Source: Streptomyces griseus (GTDB taxonomy: Bacteria > Actinomycetota > Actinomycetes > Streptomycetales > Streptomycetaceae). From it: a stretch of 64,000 nucleotides of DNA. The stretch is from the NCBI RefSeq assembly GCF_001715295.1, contig NZ_MDKB01000002.1, positions 1,199,522-1,263,521 of the forward strand, read 5' to 3'. Below the pieces are notes generated by a model, which was not told where the DNA came from, made no database searches, and worked only from the letters and a program-made list of their open reading frames with translations. Positions 33,859 to 41,735 of the stretch are shown piece after piece. Both the position numbers and the translations under genes were made by a program. Each line of letters opens with the position of its first letter. Position 1 is the first letter of the stretch.

Positions 33859-35558
33859 ACGGCCTCCTCCGGAGGGTCCAGCAGCGCCACGGGGACGGGG
33901 AGGTGCCGTGAGCGCAGCCACTCCCCCACCGCCTTGGCCTGGGGATCGAAACGGGCCTGCGCGGCGACGCCCTCGCCGAGGAGGCCGTGGACGACGAAGT
34001 TGAGCGCCCGCAGGTTCGGCAGGACATGGCGTACGACGGTGAGCCCCGCGGTCTCCGGGAGCAGTTCCCTGAAGCGCGCGACGGTCAGCTCGTGCGCCAG
34101 CCACCGCCAGGCCGCGTCGTCGCGCACCCATACGCCGACGTTGGCGTCACCGCCCTTGTCGCCGCTGCGGGCACCGGCGACGCGGCCGAGCGGGGCGTCG
34201 CGGACGGGCCCGGCGGGCAGCGGCTCGGGGAGCGGGGGTTCCGCGACGGCCTCCAGTTCCCGGTACCGGCCGGCCGGCGGTACGTGCTCGCGCCGCCCGT
34301 CCGGCAGGACGGCCACGTGTACGGCCTCCTCCGCCGGGAGGTGCCCGGTCTCGAACACCCCGTACGGGGCGCCCTTCCCCGGGGGCGCGGTCATGTGGAA
34401 GCCCGGGTAGCTGCCCAGCGCGAGCTCGACCGCCGCCCCGGACACCGCGCGCCCGACCGCCTCGGGATCCTTGTCCCGCACGACGAGCCGGAGCAGGGCG
34501 CCGGCCGTCTCCTCCGTGGCGGCGTCGGGCCGGTCGGTGCGGGCCAGCTCCCACCGCACCTCGGCGGGGATCGTACCGGCACGGTCGAGGGCGTCGGCGA
34601 ACTGCGCCCGCACGAGGGCGGCCTTGGCCTCGATGTCGAGTCCCGTCAGGACGAGGACGACCTCGTTGCGCCAGCCGCCGAGGCGGCACCGCCCGACCTT
34701 CAGCGTGGGGGGCGGGGCCTCGCCCCGCGCTCCGTTGATCCGCACCCGGTCCGGCCCGTCGGGCGTCAGCGTGACGGTGTCGAGCCGGGCGGTGACGTCG
34801 GGTCCGGCGTACCGGGCCCCTGCGGTCTCGTAGAGGAGCTGCGCGGTGACGGTGCCGATGTCGACGACGCCGCCCGTCCCGTCGTGCTTGGTGATGACGC
34901 TGCTGCCGTCCTCGTGGATCTCCGCGAGCGGGAATCCCGGGCGGCGGACGTCGTGGCCGGTGAAGAACGCGTAGTTGCCGCCGGTGGCCTGCGTCCCGCA
35001 CTCCAGGACGTGCCCGGCGACGACGGCCCCGGCCAGGGCGTCGAGGTCGTCCGGTCCCCAGCCGAAACGGGCGGCGGCCGGGCCGGTGACGAGGGCCGCG
35101 TCGGTGACCCGGCCGGTGACCACGATGTCGGCCCCATCGCGCAGGCAGGCGGCGATCCCCCCGCCGCCGAGGTAGGCGTTGGCGGTGAGGTGGCCCTCGG
35201 GTACGGGCAGACCGTCGCCCTCGACGTGCGCGACGCGCACGGGGACACCCACGGTGGCGGCCAGGTCCCGTACGGCGTCGGCGAGCCCGGCGGGGTTGAG
35301 CCCGCCGGCGTTGGCGACGATCTTCACGCCCCGCTCGTGGGCGAGTCCGAGGTTGTCTTCCAGCTGCCGCAGGAACGTCGTGGCGTAGCCGCGTCTCGGA
35401 TCCTTCAGGCGGCTCCTGCCGAGGATCAGCAGGGTGAGTTCGGCGAGGTAGTCGCCGGTGAGGACGTCGAGGGGGCCGCCGGTGAGCATCTCGTGCACGG
35501 CGTCGAAGCGGTCGCCGTAGAACCCGGAGGCGTTGCCGATGCGCAGCGGCCCGGTCAC
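33855..35558 (-). CDS. AtuA-like acyclic terpene utilisation family protein (DUF1446)
   Basis: This 567-residue protein begins with the AtuA core [40 protein letters not shown] and [20 protein letters not shown], and later has [22 protein letters not shown]-terminal domain of about 100 residues follows ([20 protein letters not shown]), which some organisms encode separately. AtuA is needed for citronellol/geraniol use in Pseudomonas, but its reaction is unknown. The GTG overlaps the stop of the upstream gene (GTGA) and its own stop overlaps the carboxylase beta start. Confidence 0.9.
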   Translation of the reverse strand: MTGPLRIGNASGFYGDRFDAVHEMLTGGPLDVLTGDYLAELTLLILGRSRLKDPRRGYATTFLRQLEDNLGLAHERGVKIVANAGGLNPAGLADAVRDLAATVGVPVRVAHVEGDGLPVPEGHLTANAYLGGGGIAACLRDGADIVVTGRVTDAALVTGPAAARFGWGPDDLDALAGAVVAGHVLECGTQATGGNYAFFTGHDVRRPGFPLAEIHEDGSSVITKHDGTGGVVDIGTVTAQLLYETAGARYAGPDVTARLDTVTLTPDGPDRVRINGARGEAPPPTLKVGRCRLGGWRNEVVLVLTGLDIEAKAALVRAQFADALDRAGTIPAEVRWELARTDRPDAATEETAGALLRLVVRDKDPEAVGRAVSGAAVELALGSYPGFHMTAPPGKGAPYGVFETGHLPAEEAVHVAVLPDGRREHVPPAGRYRELEAVAEPPLPEPLPAGPVRDAPLGRVAGARSGDKGGDANVGVWVRDDAAWRWLAHELTVARFRELLPETAGLTVVRHVLPNLRALNFVVHGLLGEGVAAQARFDPQAKAVGEWLRSRHLPVPVALLDPPEEAV

Positions 35559-36361
35559 CGGTCCCCCTTGCGGGGCCGGCCGGTCCCCGCGGGTCCGGCG
35601 AACGCCTGCGCGATGTCCAGCCACCGGTCGGCGTCGGGGCCGGCCGCCTCGACGGCGAGGTCGTCCCGGTGCGCGCGCTGGGTGACGAGCAGGCAGAAGT
35701 CGAGGAGCGGACCGGTGATCCGCTGGGCGGCGTCCTCGGGGCCGTACACCGTCAACTCGCCCTGATCCGAGCGCAGTTCCACGCGGAACTCCTCGGCGGG
35801 AGGCTGGAGGCCCCGCACGGCGTACGCGTAGTCCCGGGCCCGTAGACCGATCCTGGCGATGTGCCGCAGCCTCGCGGTCGGCTTCCGGGCCACACCGAGC
35901 GCGTCGGCGACGTCCTGGCCGTGCGCCCAGGTCTCCATGAGCCGGGCGGTGGCCATGGAGGCCGCGCTCATGGGTGGCCCGTACCAGGGCATCCGGGATC
36001 CGGCCGGCATCCGGCGCAGGGCCTCCTGGAGCCGGGCACGTCCCTCCCGCCACTCCACGAGCAGCGCCTCGGGCGTCAGGGCGGCCACGGCCTCCCCGGC
36101 CGCCTCGTCGACGAAGGTCCCGGGGGCGGACAACGCCTTCTCCACCTCGGCGGCGAACGCGCCGGGCTCGGTGGCGGCGACCAGGGCCACCTCGTCGGTC
36201 CACGTGAGGTGGGCGATCTGGTGGGCGACGCTCCACCCCTCGGCGGGGGTCGGCGCGGCCCACTCGTGCGCGCTCAGCCCCGCTACCAGGAGGTCGAGTT
36301 CGGCGCTCTCCTGGGCCAGGTCGTCGAGCACGGCGGCGGTCACGGCCGAAGCATCGGACAC
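35555..36361 (-). CDS. TIGR03084-type DinB/maleylpyruvate-isomerase fold protein
   Basis: This 268-residue protein has a four-helix DinB/MDMPI fold with a metal-binding His pattern: [20 protein letters not shown] near residue 42, and [20 protein letters not shown] near residue 138. The C-terminal domain contains [20 protein letters not shown]. Relatives are mycothiol-dependent enzymes; a hydration or isomerisation role in this operon is an inference. The GTG at 36361 follows AGGGAG with six bases between. It is the first gene of the operon, 60 bp from a palindrome that probably controls it. Confidence 0.8.
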   Translation of the reverse strand: MSDASAVTAAVLDDLAQESAELDLLVAGLSAHEWAAPTPAEGWSVAHQIAHLTWTDEVALVAATEPGAFAAEVEKALSAPGTFVDEAAGEAVAALTPEALLVEWREGRARLQEALRRMPAGSRMPWYGPPMSAASMATARLMETWAHGQDVADALGVARKPTARLRHIARIGLRARDYAYAVRGLQPPAEEFRVELRSDQGELTVYGPEDAAQRITGPLLDFCLLVTQRAHRDDLAVEAAGPDADRWLDIAQAFAGPAGTGRPRKGDR

Positions 36362-36421
36362 GGGGCGCTCCCTCGGGGCGTGGCGGTGTGCCCTGGAGCA
36401 TGGCAGTGGGACGAAAAACAA

Positions 36422-36435
36422 GCAAGCATGCTTGC
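36422..36435. promoter_or_regulatory. 14-bp perfect palindrome, candidate TetR or antitoxin operator
   Basis: GCAAGCATGCTTGC lies in the 91-bp divergent gap, 61 bp before the carboxylase operon and 18 bp before the antitoxin ATG. The flanks are AT-rich, unusual here, so promoters probably overlap it. It could bind the operon's TetR protein or the RHH antitoxin. Confidence 0.55.
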
Positions 36436-36452
36436 ATGATTTGCTCCCGGCC

Positions 36453-36695
36453 ATGACAAAGACGACGGTGTACCTTCCGGAGGATCTGGAAGTGCGGCTC
36501 GACGCCGAGTCGTCGGCCACCGGGATAAGCAAGGCCGAGCTCATCAGGCGCGGCATCGCGATGCTGCTCGACGAGGCGGAGCGCCCCAAGCGGAGCCAGG
36601 AGCTTCCGGTCTTCGACAGCGGGCGCGCCCTCAGCCCTGAAGCGATGGACGACTCCGTCTACGAACACATCAAAGTGCGAGCGGCGCGCCGTTGA
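36453..36695 (+). CDS. ribbon-helix-helix antitoxin (VapB-like)
   Basis: This 80-residue protein starts [20 protein letters not shown], a CopG/RHH beta strand followed by [20 protein letters not shown], the two DNA-binding helices. The C-terminal tail ([19 protein letters not shown]) is the part that usually wraps the toxin. The stop TGA overlaps the TTG start of the PIN-domain gene, so antitoxin and toxin are coupled. It probably binds a palindrome in its own promoter, and one lies 18 bp upstream. Confidence 0.83.
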   Translation: MTKTTVYLPEDLEVRLDAESSATGISKAELIRRGIAMLLDEAERPKRSQELPVFDSGRALSPEAMDDSVYEHIKVRAARR

Positions 36696-37126
36696 TCATC
36701 GTCGCCGACACATCCGCCCTGTACGCCGCCTTCGACGCGGCACAGCCGGAGCACGCCGGGGCGGCGGAGATCCTCCGGCACGAACGGCTCGCCCTCTCCC
36801 CCCTGGTCATCACCGAACTCGATCACCTGGTCCACCGGGGTCTCGGTTTCCCGGCGGCGATGCAGGTGATGGAGGCGCTCAACTCCCGCATGTCGGACGG
36901 TCAGTACCGGCTGGCCGAGCTGAAGCCCGTGGACCTCGGTGCGGCTCATCAGGTGCGTCGGACCTACGAGGGACTGCGGCTCGACCTCGCGGACGCCGTG
37001 GGCGTGATCCTCGCGGATCGGTACAAGACCGACCGCATTTTCACGCTCGACCAGCGGAACTTCCGTGCCATCAGACCCCTGACACCCGGTCTCACGGCGT
37101 TCCGCATCCTGCCGGTCGACGGCTGA
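36692..37126 (+). CDS. vapC: PIN-domain toxin (VapC-like ribonuclease)
   Basis: This 144-residue PIN nuclease has the acidic residues of the Mg-dependent active site. These are Asp in [14 protein letters not shown], Glu in SPLVITELDHLVHR, Asp in LRLDLADAVGVILADRY and Asp in DRIFTLDQRNFRAIRP. VapC toxins cut tRNA or rRNA when released from the antitoxin. The start is TTG at 36692, overlapping the antitoxin stop (TTGA). The pair appears complete and could be functional. Confidence 0.85.
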   Translation: MIIVADTSALYAAFDAAQPEHAGAAEILRHERLALSPLVITELDHLVHRGLGFPAAMQVMEALNSRMSDGQYRLAELKPVDLGAAHQVRRTYEGLRLDLADAVGVILADRYKTDRIFTLDQRNFRAIRPLTPGLTAFRILPVDG

Positions 37127-37138
37127 GCCGCATCGCCC

Positions 37139-37309
37139 CTAATCCGTGCGGTCCCCCTCGGCCTGCGAGGGTTCGGTACGGGGGACGTCGGGGTGTGTCT
37201 CGGGCGCCCTGCCGCGCGCGGCGGGCTCGTCGCGTTCGCCCTCGGCCTGCGAGGGGGTGTGCGCGTACAGGCCGTCGTCGTAGGCATCGGTTCCCTTGGT
37301 GGAGCCCAT
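37139..37309 (-). CDS. small hydrophilic protein nested in the transporter frame
   Basis: This 56-residue acidic protein starts MGSTKGTDAYDDGLYAHTPS. It contains two copies of a PSQAEGER/PSQAEGDR motif, one near each end. GGAAGGAGG lies seven bases before the ATG, far stronger than needed inside a coding region, which argues for independent initiation. I believe related short Streptomyces proteins exist as separate genes. Function unknown. Confidence 0.5.
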   Translation of the reverse strand: MGSTKGTDAYDDGLYAHTPSQAEGERDEPAARGRAPETHPDVPRTEPSQAEGDRTD

Positions 37310-38332
37310 GGGCAGGCCTCCTTCCTCCGCTCCCTTCCATCGTGCCCCCCGCACCCGGGCCCGGCGCGGGGACGGCGTGCGGGCCGTCCGGCTGCGTACG
37401 GCACCGATGCTCGCGCCGATGACCAGGGCGATGGCCAGGGCGTCGGTCCTGGAGAGCGCCTGGTCGAGGAGGAGGAAGCCCGCCGTGGCCGCGATGGCGG
37501 GTTCGAGGCTCATCAGGACGGCGAAGGTGGGCGCGGGCAGCCGGCGCAGGGCCATGAGCTCCAGGGTGTACGGGAGGACGGAGCTCAGCAGCGCCACGGC
37601 GAACCCCAGGCCCAGCGTGGAGGGGACGACGAGGGCCGCGCCCGACTCCATGACGCCGAGCGGCAGCGACAGGGCCGCGGCCACGGCCATCGCCAGGGCC
37701 AGCCCGTCGGCCTGCGGAAAGCGCCGGCCGGTCCGTGCGCTGAAGACGATGTACGCCGCCCACATGGCACCCGCGCCCAGGGCGTACGCGGCCCCGACCG
37801 GGTCCAGGCGGTCGAAGCCTCCGCCGCTGAGCAGGACGACCCCGCAGAGCGCGAGGCCGGCCCAGACGAGGTTGACCAGCCGGCGCGAGGCGACCACGGA
37901 CAGGACCAGCGGACCGAGGACCTCCAGGGTGACGGCGGCGCCCAACGGGATGCGGTCGACGGCCTGGTAGAAGAGGGTGTTCATGGCGCCCATCGCGACG
38001 CCGAACGTGACCACGGTGCCCCAGTCGGCCCGCGAGTGCCCGCGCAGTCTCGGGCGGCAGACGACCAGCAGGACGAGCGCGGCGGCGGCGAGACGCAGGG
38101 TGACGACGCCGAGCGCGCCCGCCTTCGGCATCAGCAGGACCGCGACCGCCGCGCCGAACTGGACGGAGAGCCCGCCCGCGACGACCAGGGCGACCGGGCC
38201 GAGGGCCGTCCCACGGCCGGTGGGCCGCCCCGGCCCCGCTCCGTCGAGCGCGGCGACCGCCTCGGGAACGGAGACCGCCTCGGATGCGGCGACGACTGCG
38301 GCCGGCTGGGCGGCGCTGCGCGGGTCGTTCAC
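37139..38332 (-). CDS. EamA/DMT-family transporter with an in-frame C-terminal extension
   Basis: The first 310 or so codons encode a ten-helix drug/metabolite transporter: LGPVALVVAGGLSVQFGAAV, LGVVTLRLAAAALVLLVV, WGTVVTFGVAMGAMNTLFYQ, IPLGAAVTLEVLGPLVLSVV and ALAIALVIGASIGAVRS. There is then no stop codon. The frame runs through RARVRGARWKGAEEGGLP into a 56-residue hydrophilic protein. That tail has its own ATG (37309) and a strong GGAAGGAGG site, so two genes may have become fused by loss of the transporter stop. The GTG at 38332 has GAGAGG six bases before it. It is divergent from a LysR gene. Confidence 0.82.
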   Translation of the reverse strand: MNDPRSAAQPAAVVAASEAVSVPEAVAALDGAGPGRPTGRGTALGPVALVVAGGLSVQFGAAVAVLLMPKAGALGVVTLRLAAAALVLLVVCRPRLRGHSRADWGTVVTFGVAMGAMNTLFYQAVDRIPLGAAVTLEVLGPLVLSVVASRRLVNLVWAGLALCGVVLLSGGGFDRLDPVGAAYALGAGAMWAAYIVFSARTGRRFPQADGLALAMAVAAALSLPLGVMESGAALVVPSTLGLGFAVALLSSVLPYTLELMALRRLPAPTFAVLMSLEPAIAATAGFLLLDQALSRTDALAIALVIGASIGAVRSRTARTPSPRRARVRGARWKGAEEGGLPMGSTKGTDAYDDGLYAHTPSQAEGERDEPAARGRAPETHPDVPRTEPSQAEGDRTD

Positions 38333-38458
38333 CGGAGACCTCTCGAAAAGTTCATCACACTGCACCGACCGTCCACCGTACGACACCGGGCGGCTGCCCG
38401 CCGCTCCCTCACCGTAGAGACCTGCGCGCGTCCCGTGAAATGCCGATTGCGCTCCCGT

Positions 38459-38464
38459 TATGCT
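38459..38464 (+). promoter_or_regulatory. candidate -10 box of a leaderless transcript
   Basis: TATGCT lies eight bases before the ATG of the LysR gene, and no Shine-Dalgarno is present. Confidence 0.4.
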
Positions 38465-38472
38465 CCGCAGGC

Positions 38473-39396
38473 ATGAGCGCTGGAGAGGGTGGGGAACACG
38501 GCACGGAACCCGGTGGTGGACGCGGTGTCGAGGTCCGCCACCTCCGGGCCTTCCTGGCGATCGCGGACGAGGGGAGCATCACCCGGGCCGCCGCCCGTCT
38601 GCACCTCACCCAGCCCGTGGTCTCCCGTACGCTCGCCGCCCTGGAGCGGCATCTGGGGGCCCGGCTCGTCGACCGGTCCACCCACCACCTCGCCCTCACC
38701 GCCGACGGGGTCGCCTTCCGCGACAAGGCGGCGGTGGCGGTCGGCGCGTTCGACGAGGCTCTCGACCCGGGACGGCTGCGCCGCCGGCCGCTGCGGCTCG
38801 GGCACGCCTGGTCGGCGTTCGGTCCGTACACCACACCGCTGCTGCGCACGTGGCAGCGGCGGTATCCGCTGACGCCGCTGGACATGCTCCGCATCGACGA
38901 CCGTACGGCCGGCCTCACCCGCGGCGAGGTCGACGCGGCGGTGCTGCGCGGGCCGGTGGACGCACCGGGGCTCGTCACCGAGGTCCTGTTCACCGAGGAG
39001 CGGGTCGCCGCCGTCACCGCGGACGGGCCGCTGGCCGCCCGCTCCTCCCTCGCCCTGGCCGATCTGACGCGGGAGGCCGTGGTCCTGAACACCGTCTCGG
39101 GGGCCACCACCCTCGACCTGTGGCCGCCGGACGCCCGGCCCGTCGCCATCCTCACCGTCGCCAACACCGACGACTGGCTCACCGCCATCGCGGCCGGACG
39201 CGGCAGCGGGGTCTCGGGCGCCTCCACCGCCGCCGTGCACCCGCACGCCGGGGTCACCTACCTGCCGCTCCGGGACGCGCCGCCGCTCCCCGTACTGCTG
39301 GCCCGCCGGGACGGACCCGGCCACCCCGCACTGCCCCACCTGGCCGCGCTCGCCCGGGAGATCGTCGCCGGCGGCGAGCACGCGCCGCCGGCGTGA
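38473..39396 (+). CDS. LysR-family transcriptional regulator
   Basis: This 307-residue LTTR has the N-terminal winged helix VEVRHLRAFLAIADEGSITR with AAARLHLTQPVVSRTLAALE and LTADGVAF, then a shortened substrate-binding domain (RPLRLGHAWSAFGPYTTPLL). It is transcribed away from the DMT transporter, the usual arrangement of a LysR regulator and its target. The ATG at 38473 precedes a Gly/Glu-rich tail; a GTG before EVRHLRAF is the alternative start. Confidence 0.9.
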   Translation: MSAGEGGEHGTEPGGGRGVEVRHLRAFLAIADEGSITRAAARLHLTQPVVSRTLAALERHLGARLVDRSTHHLALTADGVAFRDKAAVAVGAFDEALDPGRLRRRPLRLGHAWSAFGPYTTPLLRTWQRRYPLTPLDMLRIDDRTAGLTRGEVDAAVLRGPVDAPGLVTEVLFTEERVAAVTADGPLAARSSLALADLTREAVVLNTVSGATTLDLWPPDARPVAILTVANTDDWLTAIAAGRGSGVSGASTAAVHPHAGVTYLPLRDAPPLPVLLARRDGPGHPALPHLAALAREIVAGGEHAPPA

Positions 39397-39488
39397 GGGA
39401 GCCCGCACCACCGACGGGCCGGGACGCCGGCAGCGGGGGCGGTGAGCCCGCGTTCCGGGCCCCGGCCCCTCGCAGCGAGCCGGTGGGG

Positions 39489-41291
39489 CTACTTGGCGCA
39501 GACCGCCTTGTCCGCCTCCACGCGCTGGATCCGGTCCGGCGCCTTGCGCGGAGCGGAGAGCGGGGTGCCCGCCTCCTGGAAGTCGGGGCCCAGCGTCAGC
39601 ACCATCGGGTCCATGGCGCCGGCGTCCGTCGTCGTCGGCTTCAGGGCCGAGGCCGACAGGCCCATCATTCCGGCGAGCGCGCGGGCCTGGTCCGCCTGGT
39701 TGGGGGCGTAGACGAGCTGGGTCTTCTTCACGTCCGCCGGCGCGTTGGCCTTGTTGGTGGACTTGAGCACGCCCTTGTCGTTCTGCAGCCAGTCCAGGGC
39801 GTCCTGTGCGGAACCGGCCGGTGCGCCGCCGTTGTAGACGTCCACCCGCACGTCCGCCGGGGCGGCGGTGCTGCCCTCGAGCTTCGCGGCGTCCCTGGCC
39901 TTGGCCTCGGCCTTCTCCTGCTTCTCCACCGCGGTGAAGGAGATGTCCTCGCGCATCATCGAGAACACCTGCGGGGCCTTGGACTGGTCGAGGACGACGG
40001 TGGCCTTGACCTTCTCGGCCGGGTTGTCGACCACCGGCACGGTGGTGAACGTGATGTTCTTCGGCTCGACCGAGGCCAGCTCCATGCCCAGCTTGCGGAG
40101 CTGGTTTATGTCGCTGATCTTGTCGTCGACCGTGAGCGCCTCGGTGGCGGCCTCCGCGAGGCTCCACATCCGGGTGGGGCTCGTCAGCGTGTCGTTCGAC
40201 TTCAGCTTCCTCATCAGGGAGCCCAGGAACTGCTGCTGGATCTCGATCCGGCTCAGGTCGCCGCCGAAACCGACGGAGTGCCTCGTACGCAGGAAGGCCA
40301 GGGCCTGCTCACCGTCGAGGGTGTGCTCGCCCTCGGAGAGCTTCAGGTGCGAGTCCGGGTCGTCGATGTCCTTGGCGAGGCAGACGTCCACGCCGTCGAC
40401 CGCGGCGGTCAGGGTCTTGACGGCGTTGAAGTCGGCCACCATGAAGTGGTCGACCTTCATGCCGGTGAGCTCCGTGACGGTGCGCATGGTGCAGCTGGGG
40501 GTGCGGTCGTACTGCCCGAGACTCTCGTTGAAGCGCCTGGCCGGGGTGGCCGGGATGTCCTTCGTCGAGCCGTCGTCCTGGGTGGTGGGGCAGTCCGGGA
40601 TGTCGGTTATCAGGTCGCGCGGGATGCTCAGGGCGGTCGCGTTCGTACGGTCCTTGGAGACGTGGAAGAGGATCGTGGTGTCGGCGTGGCCGACGCTTCC
40701 CTTGTCCCCGTAGCCCTCGTTGCCCTCGCCGGTCCGCTTGTCCGTCCCGATCACCAGGACGTTGATCGGCCGGTCCTTGCTGAAGCCGCCCGTGCCCGCG
40801 CCGTCGCTGGAGACGGAGGTGATGTTGCCGTTGAAGTGCTCGTAGACGAGGTACCCGGCCGTACCGACGCCCAGCAGGACGAAGGCGAGCACCCCGCCGG
40901 TCCAGACCAGCGCCTTCTTCTTGGCGGACTTCCGGGGCGGCGGCCTGCGCCGGCCCGCGGGCGGGGCGTCCGCCGCAGCCCGGGCGCCCGCCCGGCCGGC
41001 CGCCCGGCCGCCCGGCTGACGCGCGCCGTCCCGGCCTCCGCGGCCACCCGTGCCCCTGCGTCCGCCGCGCTGGCCCGGTACGGAGGCCCGGCCGCCGGAC
41101 GGCTCGCCCGTGGGGGCGGGGTCGCGGCGCCGGCCCGCAGCGGACGCTCTGGAGCCCGACGTGCCGGACGGTGCGGCCGGTCGCCCTGCGGAGGGCGTCA
41201 GTCGCAGTTCGTAATCGCCGGTGTCCGGGTTGAGTACCCACTGGTCTGCGGGGTCGATGTTCTCGTCCCGCCCACGGCCTTGCGCGTCCAC
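39489..41291 (-). CDS. LytR-CpsA-Psr (LCP) family protein with LytR_C domain
   Basis: This 600-residue membrane-anchored enzyme attaches glycopolymers to peptidoglycan from lipid-linked precursors. A long Arg/Gly/Pro-rich cytoplasmic tail is followed by one membrane segment (ALVWTGGVLAFVLLGVGTAG). The LCP domain has PINVLVIGTDKRTGEG, DTTILFHVSKDRTNATALSI, PRDLITDIPDC and the catalytic-site segment LAFLRTRHSVGFGGDLSRIE. The C-terminal LytR_C domain has VRVDVYNGGAPAGSAQDALD. The GTG at 41291 gives the family start VDAQGRGRDENIDPADQW, with GGAGG eleven bases upstream. A GTG at 41327 would add twelve residues. Confidence 0.88.
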   Translation of the reverse strand: MDAQGRGRDENIDPADQWVLNPDTGDYELRLTPSAGRPAAPSGTSGSRASAAGRRRDPAPTGEPSGGRASVPGQRGGRRGTGGRGGRDGARQPGGRAAGRAGARAAADAPPAGRRRPPPRKSAKKKALVWTGGVLAFVLLGVGTAGYLVYEHFNGNITSVSSDGAGTGGFSKDRPINVLVIGTDKRTGEGNEGYGDKGSVGHADTTILFHVSKDRTNATALSIPRDLITDIPDCPTTQDDGSTKDIPATPARRFNESLGQYDRTPSCTMRTVTELTGMKVDHFMVADFNAVKTLTAAVDGVDVCLAKDIDDPDSHLKLSEGEHTLDGEQALAFLRTRHSVGFGGDLSRIEIQQQFLGSLMRKLKSNDTLTSPTRMWSLAEAATEALTVDDKISDINQLRKLGMELASVEPKNITFTTVPVVDNPAEKVKATVVLDQSKAPQVFSMMREDISFTAVEKQEKAEAKARDAAKLEGSTAAPADVRVDVYNGGAPAGSAQDALDWLQNDKGVLKSTNKANAPADVKKTQLVYAPNQADQARALAGMMGLSASALKPTTTDAGAMDPMVLTLGPDFQEAGTPLSAPRKAPDRIQRVEADKAVCAK

Positions 41292-41619
41292 GGTTGCCTG
41301 CGTCCTCCGTCGGGGCCCACGCGGCACCTCCCCCTCAAGGTGCGCGGTGTGTCTTACGGCAGTGCCGCGACCTGGGGGGTCGGCTGCACCCGAGCGCTCA
41401 CACTAGCCGCCCGCCCGCCCGGGGGCGACGATCACGGTAATTCAGGCCCTCCGCAGGGGACATAGCGGCATATTCCCTGCCGACTTCCCCTCCGTACCGT
41501 CCACCAGGACCCCTCGACTCCCCCTCGCAGAACACTCAGAAGTCGCCAGGGGGCGCTTTTCAGCCAGGTTTCAAACAGAAGTGGCCACAAGGAAACCCCA
41601 AACAAGTCATCAATTCTCC

Positions 41620-41625
41620 TATAGT
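41620..41625 (+). promoter_or_regulatory. candidate -10 box of the conservon operon
   Basis: TATAGT is a near-consensus -10 in an AT-rich patch about 110 bp before the first conservon gene. The -35 position is not recognisable. The remainder of the 444-bp divergent gap (41292-41735) shows no gene. Confidence 0.4.
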
Positions 41626-41735
41626 TGCCCTGGCTTGATCAGGAAGAACCAGCTCCCCTGGTGGCTCTTTCCTCGCCGAGGCACCGAAACATCCGGAACG
41701 TCCCTTCCCCGCACCGTCCGCCCCGAGGACTCCGA

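Noticed and set aside
30239..34027. Leftward frame of 1262 codons suggesting a giant protein
   Set aside because: Only the part from 32182 is a carboxylase alpha subunit; the upstream 600 codons are Arg/Pro-rich shadow of the beta subunit gene in another frame.
36453..37126. Toxin-antitoxin pair as a sign of a mobile island
   Set aside because: No integrase, direct repeats, tRNA or composition change surrounds it; it sits neatly between two chromosomal genes.
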